Notes: generated by a model from the sequence alone, not told the origin. A stretch of 64,000 bases of DNA from Halorubrum sp. BV1 (GCF_000746205.1 NZ_JQKV01000005.1:1-64000), one strand, 5' to 3'; shown: positions 8,316-15,662, counted from the stretch's first letter. A program made the numbers and translations.

Positions 8316-8490
8316 ACTCGACTAGTTGTCTACGTTCCCGATAAGCCGCGGCGTGGCGCTTCCGCGTTTCAGGGAAGGCACGAGACAGGTGGGAAACTTG
8401 TTCCCAGTCGTCGGGTTTCTGTGGATAGCTAATGGTTTCCGAGAACGTTTCCAGAACTGAGTTCCCCCGTATTGGAGAGTTAACCAACAA
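8257..8490 (-). CDS. Small hypothetical protein upstream of RadA-like gene
   Basis: A 77-codon frame starting with TTG inside the inverted repeat at 8480-8519 and overlapping the RadA-like gene by 58 bases if that gene starts at 8315. The sequence (QKPDDWEQVSHLSRAFPETR, RERRQLVEYERTL) has the acidic, helical look of a haloarchaeal protein but no known motif. If the RadA-like gene starts at 8210, the two would not overlap. It may be real or a 5' extension with regulatory meaning. Confidence 0.35.
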   Translation of the reverse strand: MLVNSPIRGNSVLETFSETISYPQKPDDWEQVSHLSRAFPETRKRHAAAYRERRQLVEYERTLNVEPISGGPADTRS

Positions 8491-8519
8491 AACGAGTTTT
8501 CGTGTATTCTGTTGGTTAA
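8480..8519. repeat. 40-bp inverted repeat, copy 2 of 3
   Basis: TTAACCAACA at 8480-8489 and TGTTGGTTAA at 8510-8519 are separated by 20 bases. It lies just downstream of the stop codon of the AbiEii-like gene and just upstream of the RadA-like operon, so it could act as an operator or boundary element between the two minus-strand operons. The arms are identical to those at 1453 and 11835. Confidence 0.85.
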
Positions 8520-8523
8520 TACG

Positions 8524-9210
8524 TCACAGCTGGTTTCGCTGCTCGGCTAGGAACGAAACGAGGTTGTCAACCGCGTCTGCTGGCAGTTCCTCTTGTCGGA
8601 AGACGCCCTTGAACGAGTCTTCGAACCCATCTTCTTCAAGTCGATTCAGGACCATCTCGATCTGTTTATCGAGCTTCTCCGGGTCGCCACGGTGGACGTG
8701 TCGCTCGATGCGGTCGAAATCCGCACGCAAGCTAATCACGACGAGGTCGCGGGTATCGGCCTTTCGCCCGCTGTGGAGTTTCATCGCGAACAGCAGGGCC
8801 GGTTCCGGGATTCGCCCGTCCAGGTCGTCGGCGACGTCAAGTGATTCGATGGTACTGTGTTCGTGAAGATAGCGGTACGACCACTCCGCGTCCGTCTGTC
8901 GACATCCCATCGCATCTACGAGTGCCTCGAATTTGACGGTGTTCGCTCCGACCCCCTTTGTGTATTGAACAATTCGCCCGTCGTACTCGTTCGAGACGTC
9001 CTGCTCGAACTGTTTCTCGTATCCGAGGTCACGAAGGAGGATATCGTAGTCGTCGAGTGCAGTGTCCGGAATCACGGTGTCGATATCGGTCGTAAACCGT
9101 GTTTGGAACGCGGACACTGCCCAGCCGCCAACGAGAACATACGGCAGTTCGGCATCCTGGACCGCGCGATGCGTGTCAATCAGCTCGGATTGTCGCTCGG
9201 GAAGACTCAT
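8524..9210 (-). CDS. AbiEii-like nucleotidyltransferase (type IV toxin-antitoxin toxin)
   Basis: A 228-residue protein of the nucleotidyltransferase fold. PYVLVGGWAVSAF (about residues 23-35) and RFTTDIDTVIP (D42, D44) give the GG...TxDxD pattern, and LLFAMKLHSGRKADTRDL matches the later K...R..KD helix typical of AbiEii-type proteins. AbiEii toxins transfer nucleotides to tRNA or other targets, and the pair also gives phage resistance in some bacteria. The start ATG overlaps the stop of the HTH gene upstream (9207-9210), giving the canonical antitoxin-first operon. Confidence 0.75.
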   Translation of the reverse strand: MSLPERQSELIDTHRAVQDAELPYVLVGGWAVSAFQTRFTTDIDTVIPDTALDDYDILLRDLGYEKQFEQDVSNEYDGRIVQYTKGVGANTVKFEALVDAMGCRQTDAEWSYRYLHEHSTIESLDVADDLDGRIPEPALLFAMKLHSGRKADTRDLVVISLRADFDRIERHVHRGDPEKLDKQIEMVLNRLEEDGFEDSFKGVFRQEELPADAVDNLVSFLAEQRNQL

Positions 9211-9896
9211 TCCATCTGTTCGTTCGCACTTATGGCACTGTGATGTGATGCATCGATGTCCCTGTTGTACTCGTTGGCGATGATCTCCAAGGCGGGCTCG
9301 TATGCTGGCCGATTCTCCATCATCTGGCTGACGGTATCGTCCAACGGGATGACGGGGTTACCGTCGACCCACTCGGCGTCGATCTCGCCGGTCTTGGGGA
9401 ACAACACGTAGTGAACGTTTCCGTCGACGTCGTTGGCATCCGGGCGCTCGTTGATCGTCGTGTCGACGCCAAACTGCTGGAAGAACGCAATCCACCGTTC
9501 GACGTCACGGTCGTGCACTTCGATGAACACCGGATAGTCGTCGTGGCTCCGCGCGATCTGGAAGCCGCCGTGTGTCCAGACGTATGCCGCGTCAATTTCC
9601 GTGTACGCGAACTCCATTCCGGCGAAGTGTGGAATGACGTACGCGTCTTCCTGAGAGATGGTGTCGCGGCTGTGCAACGCAGCCATCATCTCGGCGTACT
9701 GCTGGCGCATCTCGTGATCGACGACCTGGATTCCATTATCAGTATTAGCGATAACTTCTGCGTCATCTAACCGCTCAACCCAGTCGTACACCCACGAGTA
9801 TGAGACGTCGATCTTGCTCGCGATACGGTTGATAGAATCGCCACGCTGGATGGCTAACACAATTTTCGCAGCGGTGGCATCCATTAACTCGTTCAT
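9207..9896 (-). CDS. AbiEi-like HTH antitoxin/regulator
   Basis: A 229-residue protein with an N-terminal HTH (SINRIASKIDVSYSWVYDWV at about residues 22-41) and a longer C-terminal domain that includes YVWTHGGFQIAR and VFIEVHDRD. It is co-translated with the downstream nucleotidyltransferase, the layout of AbiE systems where the HTH partner represses the operon and neutralises the toxin. The start was set at the ATG 9894-9896 because a strong Shine-Dalgarno stands 7 bases before it. An upstream in-frame GTG at 9908 would lie within that site. Confidence 0.65.
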   Translation of the reverse strand: MNELMDATAAKIVLAIQRGDSINRIASKIDVSYSWVYDWVERLDDAEVIANTDNGIQVVDHEMRQQYAEMMAALHSRDTISQEDAYVIPHFAGMEFAYTEIDAAYVWTHGGFQIARSHDDYPVFIEVHDRDVERWIAFFQQFGVDTTINERPDANDVDGNVHYVLFPKTGEIDAEWVDGNPVIPLDDTVSQMMENRPAYEPALEIIANEYNRDIDASHHSAISANEQME

Positions 9897-9903
9897 TATT
9901 GAA

Positions 9904-9912
9904 ATCACCTCC
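9904..9912 (-). promoter_or_regulatory. Shine-Dalgarno fixing the start of the AbiEi-like gene
   Basis: On the minus strand GCAGGAGGTGATTTCAATA leads into ATG, with GGAGGTGAT 7 bases before the start. Strong ribosome sites are uncommon in this window, where many genes appear leaderless. Confidence 0.75.
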
Positions 9913-9941
9913 TGCTTGCGCTGTCGCTTTCCGCTTCTAGA

Positions 9942-9957
9942 TATCTCTATCGAGATA
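9942..9957. promoter_or_regulatory. Inverted repeat upstream of the AbiE-like operon
   Basis: TATCTC-TATC-GAGATA is a perfect 6-bp-arm dyad about 46 bases upstream of the operon start, within A/T-rich promoter-like sequence. It is a candidate operator for autoregulation by the HTH protein. Confidence 0.45.
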
Positions 9958-10021
9958 CCAATACATAGAACTTCCGCCTAAATCGGCTACCTGCGGGACG
10001 TGCGTACGCGACCCTTCCCGA

Positions 10022-11050
10022 TTACTGCATCGGCGATGCAGCTGCCGAGTCAACGAGCGAGTACTCTCGGTCTCGACTTGTGCCCTCTGCCTCGAGGAGG
10101 TTGTACTGTTCCATCTTGGAGAGGTACGTCCGAACGGTTCGTTTCGTCCGTGGGTCGTCAACCGCCTCTGTGTAGCGGTCGTGAATCTCGCTTGGTCCGA
10201 GCGGGCCGTGCTCACGAACGATGTCGTAGACAGCCCGCTGATGGGGCGTGAGCGAATCGAGACTTCGTTGTTTAATCTGAGCACGGGCGTCGTCAGCCGA
10301 GTCGCGGAGGATGTCGTCAGTAATCTGTTCTTGATTTTCGCGGTCGGCCGTGCTGGCTGCCGTCCGGAGGATGCCGATTGCGAGGCGGGCGTCGCCGGCG
10401 GCCGCGTCGGCGATTCGGTAAAGCTGGTCGTCGGTGATGACGTCCTCGTTGAGGCCCCACTTGGCGCGAGCACGCAGAATGTCGTACAGCTGCTCGTCGT
10501 GGTACTTGTCCATCCGGACGTGTTCGCTGGAGCGCAGGCGACTCACGAGGCGGTCGTCGACGCGGCTGAACAGCTCCTCTTCCTTGTTCGCGATGCAGAT
10601 GATCGCGAACTGTGGGAGGCTGTGGAGGTCGTAGATGACGCTGGGGTCTTCGAGCTGGTCGACCTCATCGAGGATGACGACGGTTCGTGCGCCGTCGTGC
10701 TGTTGGAGGCGGTCGACGAGTTCGTCGTGGGGCGTCGACTGGCGGTGGATGTCGATGGTCGCGCCGAGGTCGTCGAGGATTTGGTAGAGCGTGCGGAACC
10801 GAGTGTAGTTGCGCCAGCAGTTGACGTAGATGGCCTCAACGTCGAGAACTTCTTCCCGAAGTCGTTCCGTGACGAATTTCGAGATACAGGTTTTCCCCGT
10901 TCCGCTGGGTCCGGTGACGATAGCTGTGTCGGCTGGTTCTCCGTTCGTGATGGGCTCGAGAACGCTGGAGAGGTGGTTGACTTCGGCGTCGCGATGCTCG
11001 ACTTCTCGAGGGACGAACCCGGCGCGGAGGACGCGAGCATCGCGGATCAT
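10022..11050 (-). CDS. orc1: Orc1/Cdc6 family AAA+ replication initiator
   Basis: A 342-residue complete Orc1/Cdc6 protein. Walker A is GPSGTGKT (about residue 46), Walker B is VVILDEVDQL, sensor 1 lies near FAIICIANKEE, the sensor 2 region is GDARLAIGILR, and a C-terminal winged helix ends with RTVRTYLSKMEQYNLLEAEG. At 342 residues it is shorter than most (about 380-420) because the N-terminus before the AAA+ domain is short. The ATG is at 11048-11050. The upstream region has a 22-bp perfect palindrome and an ACCCC motif, which may form a second, separate origin or an autoregulatory site. Confidence 0.9.
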   Translation of the reverse strand: MIRDARVLRAGFVPREVEHRDAEVNHLSSVLEPITNGEPADTAIVTGPSGTGKTCISKFVTERLREEVLDVEAIYVNCWRNYTRFRTLYQILDDLGATIDIHRQSTPHDELVDRLQQHDGARTVVILDEVDQLEDPSVIYDLHSLPQFAIICIANKEEELFSRVDDRLVSRLRSSEHVRMDKYHDEQLYDILRARAKWGLNEDVITDDQLYRIADAAAGDARLAIGILRTAASTADRENQEQITDDILRDSADDARAQIKQRSLDSLTPHQRAVYDIVREHGPLGPSEIHDRYTEAVDDPRTKRTVRTYLSKMEQYNLLEAEGTSRDREYSLVDSAAASPMQ

Positions 11051-11096
11051 CTGTCTGTGGTCGTCTCATTTTTCGTCTACCCCTAAAAGCGTGACC

Positions 11097-11118
11097 GGGT
11101 CGTTTCCGGAAACGACCC
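11097..11118. repeat. 22-bp perfect palindrome upstream of second orc gene
   Basis: Half-site GGGTCGTTTCC is followed immediately by its exact complement GGAAACGACCC. It lies 47 bases upstream of the orc start codon and could be an initiator-binding or autoregulatory site. Confidence 0.8.
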
Positions 11119-11433
11119 AAGTAACACCACAAGAGCAATCTCAATTCCTACGCTGTCACTCGATTCCTGTTTACGGAAAACTAGGGCTTCCGGGAATTTC
11201 CGGAATCGGATCTCAGCCAATAAGCATCTCATCAGATGGGGAAGAACGCGTTACATCAGGGGCCCTAGTCGGCGGCTTTGTACCCGATAGTGTGGCTAAG
11301 GCCACCAATTCAAAACACTCCCCACGCCCCGCTCAGCCTCCAGCCGAAACCGGCCCCAGACACGCAGTCCCCTCGGAAATCCTGCTGAAAGAAGCACGAA
11401 ATAGAGAACCTAACTCCATAGGGTGGACGTTTT

Positions 11434-11458
11434 TCCACGGCCGTATATTGTCCGTGGA
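11434..11458 (+). promoter_or_regulatory. Dyad overlapping TATA box of the 44-aa zinc-ribbon gene
   Basis: TCCACGG and CCGTGGA are separated by 11 bases that hold the TATA-like GTATATT. The dyad ends 2 bases before the ATG at 11461, so a bound repressor would block both TATA and start. The TATA-start spacing is short for a leaderless gene. Confidence 0.5.
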
Positions 11459-11460
11459 TA

Positions 11461-11595
11461 ATGGCGTTTGCGACCTGTCCAAACTGCGGGTATCGGCTGG
11501 TGAAGGCGAAACGCCGAGAGATTATTGAGCAGGAACCGAGCTATATTTTCGAGTGCTCCGAATGCGGACACGAATGGTCAAAACCGATTTTGTGA
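11461..11595 (+). CDS. 44-residue zinc-ribbon microprotein
   Basis: A very small gene, ATG at 11461 to TGA at 11593-11595. The protein has two CxxC knuckles, CPNCGYR (residues 6-12) and CSECGHEW (32-39), joined by a charged linker, so it folds as a single zinc ribbon. Haloarchaea encode many such microproteins. Possible roles are nucleic-acid binding or association with a transcription or replication complex, but none is shown. Its position next to orc and the promoter dyad suggest regulated expression. Confidence 0.65.
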   Translation: MAFATCPNCGYRLVKAKRREIIEQEPSYIFECSECGHEWSKPIL

Positions 11596-11625
11596 CCGTG
11601 AAGGCCGATACGTAACAGCACTTCT

Positions 11626-11802
11626 CTACAGGACTCCACGGGATTGCGCGTCGTGGCCGGCGATTTCTGGTATGTACACACGAAACCACGAATCTCGTGT
11701 GAACGAGATATCTTGTAGATCGACCCGGAGATACGCTTTCACTCTTGTTTTCAGAAATGTATGGCTGTGGTAGTTCTGCTGTTCACACGACGGGCAATCC
11801 AC
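11626..11802 (-). CDS. Possible 58-aa Cys-containing protein
   Basis: Minus-strand frame from a GTG at 11800-11802 to TAG at 11626-11628. It begins with a CPSC knuckle (MDCPSCEQQNYHSHTF) and continues with a beta-rich stretch (KAYLRVDLQDISF, WFRVYIPEIAGHDAQ). Reading frame and composition look protein-like, but only one CxxC is present and no start signal is clear. The third inverted repeat lies 33 bases upstream. It may be a real small gene or a fragment. Confidence 0.3.
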   Translation of the reverse strand: MDCPSCEQQNYHSHTFLKTRVKAYLRVDLQDISFTRDSWFRVYIPEIAGHDAQSRGVL

Positions 11803-11834
11803 GAGTAATTTGAAGCTATTGAGGTAAACCGAAC

Positions 11835-11875
11835 TTAACCAACAAACTGAGTGAACTACACCAGATGTTGGTTAA
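11835..11875. repeat. 41-bp inverted repeat, copy 3 of 3
   Basis: TTAACCAACA at 11835-11844 and TGTTGGTTAA at 11866-11875 have a 21-base spacer, with arms identical to copies 1 and 2. It lies between a possible small minus-strand gene and the plus-strand zinc-finger gene at 11949. Confidence 0.85.
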
Positions 11876-11948
11876 ACTCTCTATGGGTATCTAACGGCTT
11901 CGTGCTCCCTATCACTTACCCGTCCGGCGTGGCAATCGACGATCTCAG

Positions 11949-12386
11949 ATGGACCTCGGAGACTCGCTGCACCACGACTCAGCTGTAAACCAGGATCTTC
12001 CCCCGATGCAGTGCGATGCGTGCGAGTCAGCCCTCCAGTCCCCAGACCGGCATATGCTGTCATTCCTGCTTCTCGACCAGCTTACAGCTCCACTTATCGG
12101 CTGTGACGACCACCTACAGCAGTTCGCTTCGACCTGTGGATACACGTCGGAGGCATCCGCTGACCTCCTCAACCACCGGCCTGCTGGCGGCGTGAGCTGT
12201 CCCAGTTGCGGCCTCGCAGCACATACGCCACACCAGCCGCTCGTCCCGGTTGGGGACGGTGCTGTCGCGATTCTCACCTGCCCGAAGCATCAAACCGAGA
12301 TTATCAACCGATTCCATACTGGTCTCGACACACAGCAGCAACTGACAGCCCAAATTAACACGGCTGCCCACCATGACGTTTCATAG
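11949..12386 (+). CDS. Zinc-finger-like protein, function unknown
   Basis: A 145-residue protein with three metal-ligand clusters: QCDACESAL (about residues 21-29), CPSCGLAAHTPH (83-94) and CPKHQTEI (111-118). Isolated cysteines and histidines at CDDH and CGYTS lie between. This pattern suggests one or two structural zinc sites. The last part is helical. I do not recognise a named family. It lies downstream of the third inverted repeat and next to the partition locus, so a plasmid-maintenance role is possible but unproved. Confidence 0.7.
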   Translation: MDLGDSLHHDSAVNQDLPPMQCDACESALQSPDRHMLSFLLLDQLTAPLIGCDDHLQQFASTCGYTSEASADLLNHRPAGGVSCPSCGLAAHTPHQPLVPVGDGAVAILTCPKHQTEIINRFHTGLDTQQQLTAQINTAAHHDVS

Positions 12387-12395
12387 CGAGGTTGT

Positions 12396-12602
12396 TCACT
12401 CGTCTGCTAGCATTTCTAGGTCTTCAGACATGTCCGCAGAGCTCCGCCACTGATGCATAGTCCTCGTCATCAAGTGCTAGCAGAAATGCGAGAAGGTCAT
12501 CTCAAAGAGAAGGCTCACGTTGTCAATGTTTTCCAAATCTATCGATGCGATTTTCGTGAGTTCATCGATTTGGACGAGTGGTGCAGAATCTTTGTCAGCC
12601 AT
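12396..12602 (-). pseudogene. Frameshifted remnant of a small acidic protein
   Basis: Three successive minus-strand frames join into one plausible protein. ATG at 12602 gives a segment with VQIDELTKIASIDLENIDN and ends at TAG. The next frame gives LLALDDEDYASVAELCGH, and the last gives MSEDLEMLADE and stops at 12396. Composition is typically haloarchaeal across all three frames. Two frameshifts imply decay; sequencing error cannot be excluded. Family unknown. Confidence 0.45.
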
Positions 12603-12737
12603 TTTGTTCAGGGCTACCGTCACACTGACCCGCGGTAGTCTATCCGCTATTCCCCCCCTCTATATCGAGCGACTGTTTTAGGTTGAACTCTGAATAAAAC
12701 CTCAGCAGTCCCGGGGTGAAAGTGAAAGACGCCGGTG
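12603..12737. other. Short intergenic stretch downstream of the partition operon
   Basis: Contains a run of C and A/T-rich sequence but no gene. It separates the remnant at 12396-12602 from the end of the partition operon. Confidence 0.3.
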
Positions 12738-13211
12738 CTAATCGAGTTCGCCGTACCCGTCCTCACGCATCAATTCTGCCACCTCTTCGACGTTGTTGAA
12801 CGCCGCGAGAAGCGCATACTCGCGAGCATCCGTCTTCGCGATGTCATCGGCCCCCAATTCCGACGCGAGTTGACTCCGAAACTCCGATTCCTGGGAGACG
12901 ACCTCGTCGCGTGCGAACAATTCCAGACGGTTGTCTCGCTCGTCTCCGACGTTGCTCCGACGCACGAAGTATGGGTACCTCGACGAACCCTCGCTGGAAT
13001 TTGACTTCGTTTCCTCCGTGGCCGTCGATGCACCCGGTCGTCCTGCATCATCTCCATTCGGGCCATCGACCGTCACGTCGGTCTCCTCCTCGGTGCTGGT
13101 TGCTTCGGACTCTTCGTGTTCCTCGCTAGACTCGGGTTCTGGACTCTTGTCCGAGTCGTCGTCCTCTTCTCCGAAATCGAGGTTGCCAGACCCCTTCTTC
13201 ATACCCCCCAT
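12738..13211 (-). CDS. Acidic partner protein of ParA (possible centromere adaptor)
   Basis: A 157-residue protein. The first ~80 residues are a low-complexity Asp/Glu/Ser/Thr tail (EEDDDSDKSPEPESSEEHEE). The C-terminal half is folded and begins around SSRYPYFVRRSNVGDERDNR, ending with helices (AREYALLAAFNNVEEVAELM). Its ATG overlaps the parA stop by one base (TGATG), so it is the second gene of the partition operon, where a ParB-like or other DNA-binding adaptor is expected. No ParB motif is visible; the role is inferred from position. A later ATG at 13202 is possible. Confidence 0.65.
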   Translation of the reverse strand: MGGMKKGSGNLDFGEEDDDSDKSPEPESSEEHEESEATSTEEETDVTVDGPNGDDAGRPGASTATEETKSNSSEGSSRYPYFVRRSNVGDERDNRLELFARDEVVSQESEFRSQLASELGADDIAKTDAREYALLAAFNNVEEVAELMREDGYGELD

Positions 13212-14203
13212 CAGTTAGTCACCTCAGGCTCTTCACCGAATGAGGGGCGGAGAGTCACATTCTCGTGGTCCTGAATCTCTAGCGTGAGCTCTTCTGGGAT
13301 GTCCGCATCGAACGTCTCTGTCCCGATGAAGTACGCCAGCGTCCAGAGATCTTCCAGGGTATCTATCTCACGGTCAGGAACGCGGCGCTGGCCCGGTTCA
13401 GAAACCATCTTGCCGTCGACCTCGTGGGTCTTCCAGCGTTCTTCGACTACCTTGAACGCCGACCCACGTGCTTCCCACATCTCGTCCATCATACTCTCGC
13501 GGTCAGCTATCGAGACTGGCGTCGCGAACTCTTCAGTCCCCTCGAACTTTTGCTGATACTGTTGGTGGGCGTTCGTCTGCCCGACGCCGCTCGGAACCAC
13601 ACAGGAGAGTCCGACTTGGATATCCAGTTTGTCCTCCATGCCAGTGACCAGCTGTTCTAGGCCGTCGAGACTCAGGTTCCCCTTCCCGGCTGGTTTGACA
13701 GGCGCAACGAGAGTTCGAAGGGCGTAGATCGCGTTGTAGAGGAGGTCTTCTGCACGCGCGTTCGGGTCGATGAGAACAGCATCATACTCCTTTTGGAGTT
13801 CCTCTTGTTCCCAGAGGAGGTTGTAGAGAAGCTCGAACCGCGGGTAGTCCTCTTTGTCCATCCCCTCCATCTGAGCCTCGTAGGATATCTTCTGTTCGAG
13901 ATTGCTTGTGAAGTCACCGAGCATATCGTGACTCGGGACGACGTCGACGCCTTCACTGCTCGTCTTGATCAGGTCCTTGAATGGCCCCTTTGGTCGCTCC
14001 AGAATGTGACGAACGATGTTGTCTGCGTCGGGGTCGCTACGGTCTTCACCGACGTCGAAGAGGGTGGTGAGGTTCCCCTCTTGGGGGTCCAGGTCGATGA
14101 CGAGAGTATCAAGACCTGCGCGCTGGAACGCATCTGCGAGGTTTCCGGTCGTAGTGGTCTTGTACGTGCCTCCTGATTCGGAGTAGACGACGAGGGATAT
14201 CAT
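13211..14203 (-). CDS. parA: ParA/Soj-family partition ATPase
   Basis: A 330-residue ParA-type ATPase. The deviant Walker A reads SESGGTYKTTTTGN (K15). It lacks the signature lysine usually found before GG in the KGGxxK form, a variation I associate with haloarchaeal plasmid ParA proteins. Walker A' is VIDLDPQEGNLTTLF and Walker B is YDAVLIDPNARAEDLLYN. The protein is expected to segregate the replicon with its small partner gene. The upstream 500 bases hold an iterated CTGTAACAG-type array suitable as centromere or operator. The start ATG is at 14201-14203. Confidence 0.88.
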   Translation of the reverse strand: MISLVVYSESGGTYKTTTTGNLADAFQRAGLDTLVIDLDPQEGNLTTLFDVGEDRSDPDADNIVRHILERPKGPFKDLIKTSSEGVDVVPSHDMLGDFTSNLEQKISYEAQMEGMDKEDYPRFELLYNLLWEQEELQKEYDAVLIDPNARAEDLLYNAIYALRTLVAPVKPAGKGNLSLDGLEQLVTGMEDKLDIQVGLSCVVPSGVGQTNAHQQYQQKFEGTEEFATPVSIADRESMMDEMWEARGSAFKVVEERWKTHEVDGKMVSEPGQRRVPDREIDTLEDLWTLAYFIGTETFDADIPEELTLEIQDHENVTLRPSFGEEPEVTN

Positions 14204-14222
14204 ACACTCCTTCTATTTGGGT

Positions 14223-14697
14223 GCCTGTTACATATATCTGTGTCAGACAATCGGGCCAGCAATCTGCAACAGCAGTCTGTATCAGCCATCTGTAATAGAG
14301 GTAATTTATGCTATAGTACGTCCGAGCGGCCCATATGAGTGCATTTCCCGAATATTGGAAATTAAACCCTCTGTCTGGAATTGTTGACTGTAATGGTAGT
14401 CTGTAATTTGTCTCTGGGGCCTATTGCTGTAATCTGGCACGCGACCGCGGGACGAGCTGTCTGATACAGATGGGCGTTACAGATATCTGTAACAGCCAGT
14501 AGTTACAGCCGTCCGTTACGAACATTCGGTGACGATAGCCAGCTGGGTTCTCTGTGCGGGGCAAGACGGGACAGAGGCCTGTTACAGAAATTCGGTACAG
14601 ACGCTCGTCTGGAACTTCACGTCCACGGGGCCGGGGCTGACGCTGGATAGAGGCGAGATGCAGAAACCCCTTACAGACGCCTGTAACAGGCAACGTA
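14223..14697. repeat. Iterated TCTGTAACAG-type repeats upstream of parA (candidate centromere/operator)
   Basis: At least twelve degenerate copies of TCTGTAACAG or its complement CTGTTACAGA occur here. Examples are near 14237, 14262, 14275, 14289, 14387, 14399, 14427, 14460, 14475, 14501, 14580 and 14671. Two neighbouring copies form the perfect 18-bp palindrome GTTACAGATATCTGTAAC at 14475-14492. Copies near 14262-14298 are spaced about 13-14 bases. Iterons beside parA commonly serve as the partition site bound by the adaptor protein and as operon operator. No gene is supported in 14204-15002. Confidence 0.7.
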
Positions 14698-15002
14698 TTC
14701 TGGATTGGTTCTGAAGATGTGGATCGGTCTGCTTCAATTCTCGAGAGTTCTAATGCCGAGCAAGGGTTCAACGCCGGCGGTCGAGAGTCACTTTCGAGGG
14801 CGAGGCCTCTGTACCCGCTCTTCGTCCATCTCCAGTGGGAAAACGCCGGAGTAGGCTGTTGTAGCCGCTCAAGACCAGCTTTCTCGGGATTTCGCCGTAT
14901 CTGACGCTACCAACAGAAGTTGAGACTGGTTGTCTCAATGCATACGGCTTTGAGGCGGATCAATCCCAGAATCTATCAATTCCTCTGGGTCCGTCGTAGG
15001 CG
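14698..15002. other. Spacer between partition locus and biotin operon, nothing recognised
   Basis: About 300 bases with no supported gene, repeat or promoter. It separates the parA repeat array from the 3' end of bioD. Confidence 0.4.
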
Positions 15003-15662
15003 CTATTCAGGTAATACACTCGGCGGAAGGTTTTCCTTTACCGCTGTCACCGCTTCGCCCGGCGTGTCTAGGTCGAGTCCCGGCACTGTGTACACAGGCA
15101 GGTCGACCATCGATTCGAGTACGTCGGGGTTCGTCCGCTCGGCGAGCGTTTCGCCAGCGTAATCGTTGAGGACGACACCGCACACGTCAAGACCGCGCCG
15201 TTCGAGAGCCTTGACGGTCAGCGCGCTATGATTGAGCGTGCCGAGTCCCGAGCGTGCGACTACGAGCGTCGGTAACCCGAGATCGGCGGCTAGGTCGACG
15301 ACCTCCATCCCCTCAGCGAGCGGCACCCGGAGACCGCCAATCCCTTCGACGATACCCGGGTCAGCAGCCTCTAGTTCGCGCCGACAACCCTGTAGGATCT
15401 CGTCGTAAGAGAGGGCGACATCTTCTACATCTGCGGCAACTGCCGGGGCAAGCGCGGGTTCGAGATAGCGCAGGCAGACACTGGCGTCCTCGCTTCCCGC
15501 GGCTTCGGCGACGAAGCCAGCGTCGTCGTCCGGTGGAAAGCCAGTCTGTGCGGGCTTGATACCGACTGCATCGCGGCCGCGGTCGCGGAGCCAGCCCACG
15601 AGGCCGGCAGTGATGACAGTCTTGCCGACACCTGTCCCGGTGCCAAGCACGAAGAAACTCAT
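15003..15662 (-). CDS. bioD: Dethiobiotin synthetase BioD
   Basis: A 219-residue ATP-dependent dethiobiotin synthetase, which closes the ureido ring of 7,8-diaminopelargonate with CO2. Walker A is GTGTGVGKT (about residues 7-15), and the GIKPAQTGF segment matches the substrate-binding loop of the family. EGIGGLRVPLAEGMEVVDLA matches the EGAGG...P loop. The start ATG overlaps the bioF stop (15659-15662). It is the last gene of the bioB-bioU-bioF-bioD operon. Length is normal. Confidence 0.93.
   Translation of the reverse strand: MSFFVLGTGTGVGKTVITAGLVGWLRDRGRDAVGIKPAQTGFPPDDDAGFVAEAAGSEDASVCLRYLEPALAPAVAADVEDVALSYDEILQGCRRELEAADPGIVEGIGGLRVPLAEGMEVVDLAADLGLPTLVVARSGLGTLNHSALTVKALERRGLDVCGVVLNDYAGETLAERTNPDVLESMVDLPVYTVPGLDLDTPGEAVTAVKENLPPSVLPE

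Larger units (their letters stand above)
11051..11460. other. Intergenic region upstream of second orc gene
   Basis: About 400 bases without a supported gene. They contain the 22-bp palindrome at 11097-11118, an ACCCC/GGGGT core at about 11080, the partially symmetric CTTCCGGGAATTTCCGG near 11190, and the operator-like dyad of the zinc-ribbon gene at the right end. The dyads suggest an initiator-binding or regulatory region. Confidence 0.4.

Noticed and set aside
8480..8519. Inverted repeats as XerC/D dif-like sites
   Set aside because: dif half-sites are separated by 6-8 bp; here the spacer is 20-21 bp.
14223..14697. Repeat array upstream of parA as CRISPR
   Set aside because: Repeats are short, degenerate, in both orientations and not separated by uniform spacers.
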